Shown here piece after piece: positions 58,446-64,000 of a stretch of 64,000 nt of DNA. The notes beneath the pieces were generated by a model. That model worked only from the letters and a program-made list of their open reading frames with translations. It did not search any database and had not been told where the DNA came from. This DNA is from Plazaster borealis (taxonomy: Eukaryota; Echinodermata; Asteroidea; Forcipulatida; Labidiasteridae): the NCBI GenBank assembly GCA_021014325.1, contig CM037475.1:527001-591000 (forward strand). The letters are read 5' to 3'. How positions within the stretch are numbered: the stretch's first letter is position 1; each line of letters opens with the position of its first letter. Position numbers and translations under genes: made by a program.

Positions 58446-59040
58446 CCATTCCACACACCGTATTGATATAAACGTAAAAAACACCACATTGGTCATCTTC
58501 TTTCAATTACAATCTAATGAAATAAACACTTGTTGTTTTCGTTGTTGAACATCCGCTTGGAAAAAACTGCAATTGAACTTTAGAAACGTTATTTCCTCAA
58601 TTTACCGTAACTGTTTGGAGAAAAAAATATTATTTTCCAAGTAACTTGGTCATAGTGTCAGTGAACTTAGCAATAAGTATAGTGAATTTAATTTATTCGC
58701 CATCCTAATGTGAACATGAACAATTTACAAATTATAAATAGTGCGCCCTGAGACAGTCGTGGTTATGACGTAAATGAGGGGGTGTTGTTGTTGTTTAGAT
58801 TTTCCCATACGAGTTGAGCATATTAATTCGCTACGTGTATAGCTTGAGGTCCATACACGATATGAATGAACAGATTAGTACTTCTCATCTCACGCGAATA
58901 AGAAGTGAGCCAGCTGCCCTGAAATACAAAGATTACTTCAGGCTATGTGAATGAAAACACGTATTAAAACGTACACTATCGTCAAGTAGTGGGCAAAACA
59001 ACGAATCAAGTGTTTTTTTAAGAATTTGTTTTAGCTTTAC
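58446..59040. other. No gene seen
   Basis: AT-rich. The right edge holds the donor AAG|GTAAAG of the exon at 59041. Confidence 0.45.
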
Positions 59041-59124
59041 CTTAAATTCACTGGTGTTGATTGTCAATTGTAGTTTACTCTGGTATGGTATGTGGAGATG
59101 TTCGTTTCCGCTGCCTGTAGGAAT
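59041..59124 (-). CDS. Isolated 84-nt candidate exon, gene unknown
   Basis: Acceptor TTTTCAATTATTTCAG and donor TTTAAG|GTAAAG flank 84 nt that are open in one frame only, phase 0 to phase 0. It reads IPTGSGNEHLHIPYQSKLQL followed by TINTSEFK. Base composition is less AT-rich than the flanks. No family is recognised. It could belong to the unnamed minus-strand gene, and its phase would also allow joining to the large SYT17-like exon, though vertebrate SYT17 has nothing like it. Confidence 0.5.
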
Positions 59125-59867
59125 CTGAAATAATTGAAAATACTAATTAAAAATCACAAGCGTAGAAAATGTTCAATTAATAAGAGTGTTTGCGTCGGCC
59201 TTCGCGTTGAACCATGCGGAGAATGCTCTAATATGATATAGTCACACTGTGGACTTCAATTTATTTCATTTCAATTTTATTTTATTAAATTCAAAATAAT
59301 CAATTGTGTACAACAATTTTCGTAGTATTCAATGCAAATCAAATGACTTTGATTGAATACAATTTATCAAGGTTCGGACCATCTTCATTGAACACAGTGA
59401 TGCGCTCGTCGAGCAATATAATCCTTTTGTTCAAGGATTTCTTGGCGGCAATTTCATTCATACTTGAACTTTCAGTATCGGTCTGAAATTCAGTATTTAT
59501 ACTGATCAAGGAAAACACTTGCATCACAATTACTTTAAGGAAAATACAATTTTCCTTTTTGGTAAAAACAGACGCTCAGTGGTAGCCAGAATATTTTCCT
59601 TTTTATTTTCCTGTTTATTTTTTACTTTTTTTTCGTAATGGAAAAATGTGTGTACGCCTCGAATGGCAAAGTTTCAAAATCTTATAAATGGAGTGCTGTT
59701 AAAAATTAAGACTAATTTCCACTTTCGTATTCTTTTTATGCTGTGAATTAAGTGATAAATATAAGATAATAATCATAATAATAAAACTGTTCGCTTGTTT
59801 GTGTGTTTGTTGAGGGTGTTTGGGGGTGTTTGTTGGGGGGGTCTGTTGTGTGTTTTAACGCAACAAA
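59125..59867. other. No gene seen
   Basis: AT-rich sequence upstream (minus sense) of the candidate exon. Short open frames around 59304-59527 lack domains. Confidence 0.45.
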
Positions 59868-60008
59868 CGAAGTGTGGATCCCTGAGAACAAAAGAGGTCC
59901 ACATAATTTAGGGACTTGAAACACTATGTGGACGTACACATGTCCACAGAGGTTTTTTTTTACAGTGTTGAATAATAGGATTTTCCTTGTGTACAGAACA
60001 AAGGAATT
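59868..60008. repeat. Interspersed repeat with GTGTGGAT...GTCCACA words, copy 2
   Basis: GAAGTGTGGATCCCTGAGAA, AGAGGTCCACATAATTTAGG, AACACTATGTGGACGTACAC and TTTACAGTGTTGAATAATAG match 36868-36986. GGTCCCC words with ACAAAAGAGG continue to about 60205 as a further short repeat. Confidence 0.65.
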
Positions 60009-61274
60009 TCTACAGAGTGACTGCGACACTATAGAGCTGTGTGTGTGTATATGGGTCGGTATACACATTCATACCGGGGACCTATAACAAAAGAGGACAA
60101 TAGGGTCCCCGCGGTTGAGAAAGGTCCCCAGTTGGAAAGCGTGTACAAAACCAATGGGAACTGTTGCCAAAAAGTATAAACAAAAGAGGGACAATAGGAG
60201 GTCCCCGAGTGCAGGTGTTTAAACATTTTGTGTGAATGAGTGTGTGTGAGTGTGGTGTTTTATTCTATTTTGTTTCGTTTTTTAAATCTATCAGGCACTA
60301 GATATAACTTTGCATAACATGAGAGGGCGCACCCAGCAGCACATACAGAGAAGACAAAATCATCACCCGAAACGAGATAGTTACCTCTTCATTCTACAGT
60401 TTCAAATCTTTTTTTGACATCCAAATTTATGAAATGGGTGGGAGCATTTGAACTCCCTTGACCTTCTGGATCCGCCGAAGATATAGAATTACGTTTTGAT
60501 TAAATTACAAATTCTCAGGGATGCATAGGGCAAAGCGCTCTACATTAACCTTCAACTGGCGATGGTGAAGTCTATTTTCTTATATCGTTCGGCATAATAA
60601 TCACATGCATTCGTATCGCGGGAATGGCTGGTTCGATGATTGGAATGATTTTTGCGAAAGAATTTATGTAAAATAAAAAAACATTTATTGTTTAGCAAAT
60701 TGATTTAATACTTCCCAATGGATAAGTTTTATTTTTGTTAAAATAGTTGTTTTCCGTATGTTAGCTTTACTGAAAAACGGGATTGGAGCTAGATTGTTCA
60801 ACACTGTCACATGGGGAAAAAAGAAACAACAGTTTGCAAAGTGATGTATAATTTCACTTTTTTCGTAGTCGTATCCTGTTTTTATTTATAGGTTGTCTGC
60901 GCGTTCATCTCTGGTCCCCCCCCCCCCAAAAAAAAAGCACAAAGAAAACAATTGATTTAATAGTTCCCGCGCAACAATATACAGTGCATAACACAACAAT
61001 AATTATATTTATAGGGCCATTTATTCGCTATAGTTCACAGAGCCGGTCGTTACATCATAAGTTAATACATCCCACGTGACCAGTCTTCGACCAATCAGAG
61101 TGCATAAACTCTCATAGGTATTTATTGATGTATTACTTACTGATTGTGTAATTGAAAAAAAACCAAAGCAGAATAACTACCAAATAAATATAAGGCATAT
61201 TAAATGCCAACTATTCTCATGACATGAACACCCTTTTCGTGATCCTTTTTATAATCGTAAACACCCGAGTCTAA
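60009..61274. other. No gene seen
   Basis: Contains the ACAAAAGAGG(G)ACAATAG(G) duplication (60087 and 60180) and a poly-C/poly-A junction at about 60917-60936. No exon is recognised. Confidence 0.45.
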
Positions 61275-61478
61275 TTTCAATTCCCTAAGCAGAAAGATTA
61301 GCTAATCACAAACAATTTTGCTAACCATACAAAGGACCAGCCAAAATACAATTTAGTGTGTAGTTTTTTTTACATGGGACCAGTTCTCTGCTTATGTTTC
61401 CTTGGCAATAATTGTTTTTCAAGCAATTTGTGTTGATGCTTTAAGTAGCTTTTTGAAATTGCTCCATGGTCTACACCT
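61275..61478. repeat. MITE-like repeat with TTAAGTAGC/CTAAGCAG words, copy 2
   Basis: CCTAAGCAGAAAGATTAGCT at the left and GATGCTTTAAGTAGCTTTTT, then GAAATTGCTCCATGG, at the right follow the order of 49255-49435 in diverged form. Confidence 0.45.
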
Positions 61479-62565
61479 GATGGTACTAGCTATTAATGAT
61501 CAACACACACCATTGAAACATTTGGTTACCAGCTTGTAATAATCCAATTCCAACAACGACGCCTTAGGAATTCGACAATGACGTCATTGCTCTTCGGGTT
61601 TAATTCAAGTTGTATCTTAAGGAGGTGGGTTGGATCATCTGAGAGGCGAGACAGAACAACGCGGCAAATGGCAAAGCAATCAAAATAGAAGATATAATTA
61701 TGCTAACTGAATCTAATGCCTCAGTGTTATTGATTTTGTCAGTGCTTACGGTTTATTCAACCAGCTGTCCTCAACACCCAACAGATTAGACTTGTATTTG
61801 TATTTATTTGTACATTTCTCATCATGGATATAATCCACAATATGAATAAGGAGATTCAGTAAACCACGGAGATATTTTAAGCAGGACACGTGACAAAGGT
61901 AATGCATGTGAAAAGTCCAATATATTTGGACATTACATTTCAGAAAATATCATTGCCTTTATAAGTCCACATTCATCCATATTATTCCCAACAAGAAAAA
62001 TGCTACAATCTCAACTTGGGAAACTACTCTTGGCGCTCATTTTGTTGAAGCTGTTGACCGTTATATCAACATCAATTTGGATTATATATTACGATTTGCA
62101 AATGAATAACCCTTTAATATACAATGGGTCGTTGTCTCAGATTGCGTTTGCATATAGATTGGTCGATAATGTGTATCGATTTTAGACATGAATGTTGTCT
62201 AATCAATAATGACAAACATATTAATTTGTTTTCCTATGAGACAAGAGTATCAACAGTATTACTAAGGAATCCACACAACTGCAAGGGTGGTAAATATTTG
62301 CACACGTAGGTCTTGGTAAACGCGAGTTAATATTTACAAGTTCTTCATCGCCTACCCATCAAACATATCTCTGGAACCACATACTAAAGTGCTAGGCACT
62401 GTTTATGAAGGTCGCTATAACTACTCTTACTTTCACTGCACTTTTTAGAATTCATGAGTTGTAGTCATGCCCCACTGTTATGTAATAATTTTCTAAGACC
62501 ATTATATTAGAATTAACTATTAGTTTAAGTGTGTGTTGTCAGACACAATGATTCGTCAGTCAACG
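61479..62565. other. No gene confirmed
   Basis: A plus-strand ATG frame of 61 codons at 62000-62185 begins with a hydrophobic stretch (LLLALILLKLLTVI), but it has no conserved features or exon borders. Confidence 0.4.
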
Positions 62566-63085
62566 ATGAAACTTTATAGGTGACACTGTACCTGTCAGAC
62601 ACACTGAATCGTCAGACGACGATGACATGTCATAGGTGACACTGTAGTTGTCAGACACACTGAATCGTCAGACGATGATTACATGTCATGGGTGACAATG
62701 TACTTGTCAGACACACTGAATCGCCAGACGATGATGACATGTCATGGGTGACACTGTAGGCCCCTACTTGTTGAACACAATGAATTTTCATACGACGATG
62801 ACACTGTGAGTGACACTGTACCTGTCAGACACAGAGAATTGTCGGACGAAGATGACACTTCGAGTAACATTGTACTTGTCGGACACAATGAATCGTCAGA
62901 CGACGAAGACGTTTTGTGGGTGACACTGTACTTGTCAGACACACCGAATTGTCAGACGACGATGACACTGTGAGTGACACTGTACCTGCAGACATCGTCG
63001 GACGAAGATGACACTTTGTGAGTGACACTGTACTTGTCAGACACATTGAATCGTCAGACGACGGTGGCACTTCATGAGTGTACAC
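62566..63085. repeat. 56-bp minisatellite, about 9 copies
   Basis: The unit is TGTCAGACACACTGAATCGT, CAGACGACGATGACATGTCA, TGGGTGACACTGTACT. Copies vary in length, particularly from 62755 onward. Minus-strand open frames (SSSDNSLCLT repeats) are artefacts. Confidence 0.92.
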
Positions 63086-64000
63086 TTTAAGTACACTTTG
63101 AGTCTAGCTGTATTCATACTTGAAGTATACGCGTAATGGGTGCAGATGAAATGTCTGGTATAACAATTGTGGAATTGTAGAAATTCTTGCTTGATACTGA
63201 AAATTCTTTACAATCTTTGCCTTTGACAAATGTCAAAGCTTATTTTGCTTTTTTGCCTGATCGTCTTTCCAGTGAATTCGTCTGATGAAATGATAAAACC
63301 ATAATGTTGAATTATATGGTACAAGAATCAAGTTTATAAACGTAAAGTTTTCAGATTAAAATGTGTACATTTGTGATAACTCCCCGCCCAACATATACAC
63401 TCCCCGTCATATCCCTTTAAGATAAATCAATATTTTGTGGTGTTATAGACCATGTGAACTTTGTTTACAATAAGTGTGACCTTGTGCATTCTTTGGGTAT
63501 TCTGGCAGGCAAGATACTACACAGGTCCTATGGGAAAGTTGACATTTTGTGTCATAATTTCCACATAAATCCAAGAATTATGAAAGTAAAAGCTGGACAA
63601 GTTTTGAGATGTGCCCCCTTTCATCATATCAAAAATTGATAGGAATTAGACAGTGCAATCTCCATAAAATATAAGATTTTATGTTTTATTCCATTAGTCT
63701 GTGTACAAATCGTGCCTGCAGGAAGTCCAGGCTCTGTGGCTCTTTTGTAAACATGTGATGTCACAGGTCACATCGTCTATACCTATTGTCAATTGGTAAG
63801 CAAATCATGACGTCACAACTGCAGATAACTTTTCCATATCACATTATTTTCAACACTTTTGTATACGTCAATTTTGTATCGAGTACTCAATGAGTATGAC
63901 CTGTACATTAGCACTTAGCATCGACCGAAACACGTAATTACAAAATCAAAAGGGCACTTCACTTGTTGTTGTTGTTGTTGTTTATTTGTGTTACGTCGTT
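63086..64000. other. Right end, no gene confirmed
   Basis: A plus-strand frame at 63454-63639 has no recognised domain. A (GTT)n run lies at about 63962-63982. Otherwise AT-rich non-coding sequence. Confidence 0.45.

Overview
The window looks like nuclear DNA of a marine deuterostome invertebrate, most likely an echinoderm and probably a sea star. It has spliced genes with kilobase introns, no operons, AT-rich non-coding DNA, tRNA-derived SINEs, relics of non-LTR retrotransposons and many short inverted-repeat (MITE or foldback) elements. Several of these begin or end in TTTAAAGG, which I associate with sea-star genomes. That association is from memory and was not searched.

The one gene I name with confidence is a synaptotagmin-17 (SYT17, B/K protein) ortholog on the minus strand. 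Four coding exons (20729-19860, 16655-16535, 13870-13646, 10314-10184) join in phase and give 448 residues up to the stop: a cysteine cluster, a Ser/Arg linker, C2A, C2B and a WHXL-type tail. Only a short N-terminal exon is missing and I could not place it. The three introns hold a MITE, a roughly 60-bp minisatellite, a tRNA-like relic and two LINE fragments.

Upstream on the same strand, a set of exon-like segments suggests at least one further gene that I cannot name. Segments at 44413-44378, 44263-44068, 34298-34225, 24651-24517, 23160-23110 and possibly 22728-22610 have splice sites and compatible phases. Two others stand apart: an 84-nt exon at 59124-59041 and a possible terminal exon with a C-terminal hydrophobic segment at 36492-36283.

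The left end (1-10 kb) carries foldback elements, a 5'-truncated tyrosine recombinase ORF (783-1619) and a LINE 3' end. The rest is mainly repeats. There are minisatellites at 14.4, 18.2, 29.3, 30.3, 35.2, 47.5, 51.1, 56.1 and 62.6 kb. The 51.1-54.2 kb array is about 3 kb of purine-rich 58/60-bp units and creates very long spurious minus-strand ORFs. A 1,181-bp hAT-like element with an 8-bp target duplication sits inside the 30.3 kb minisatellite. Two MITEs lie head to tail at 33.4-34.2 kb. A TA-flanked inverted-repeat element lies at 57.65-58.36 kb. I saw no CRISPR array, rRNA gene or intact tRNA gene.
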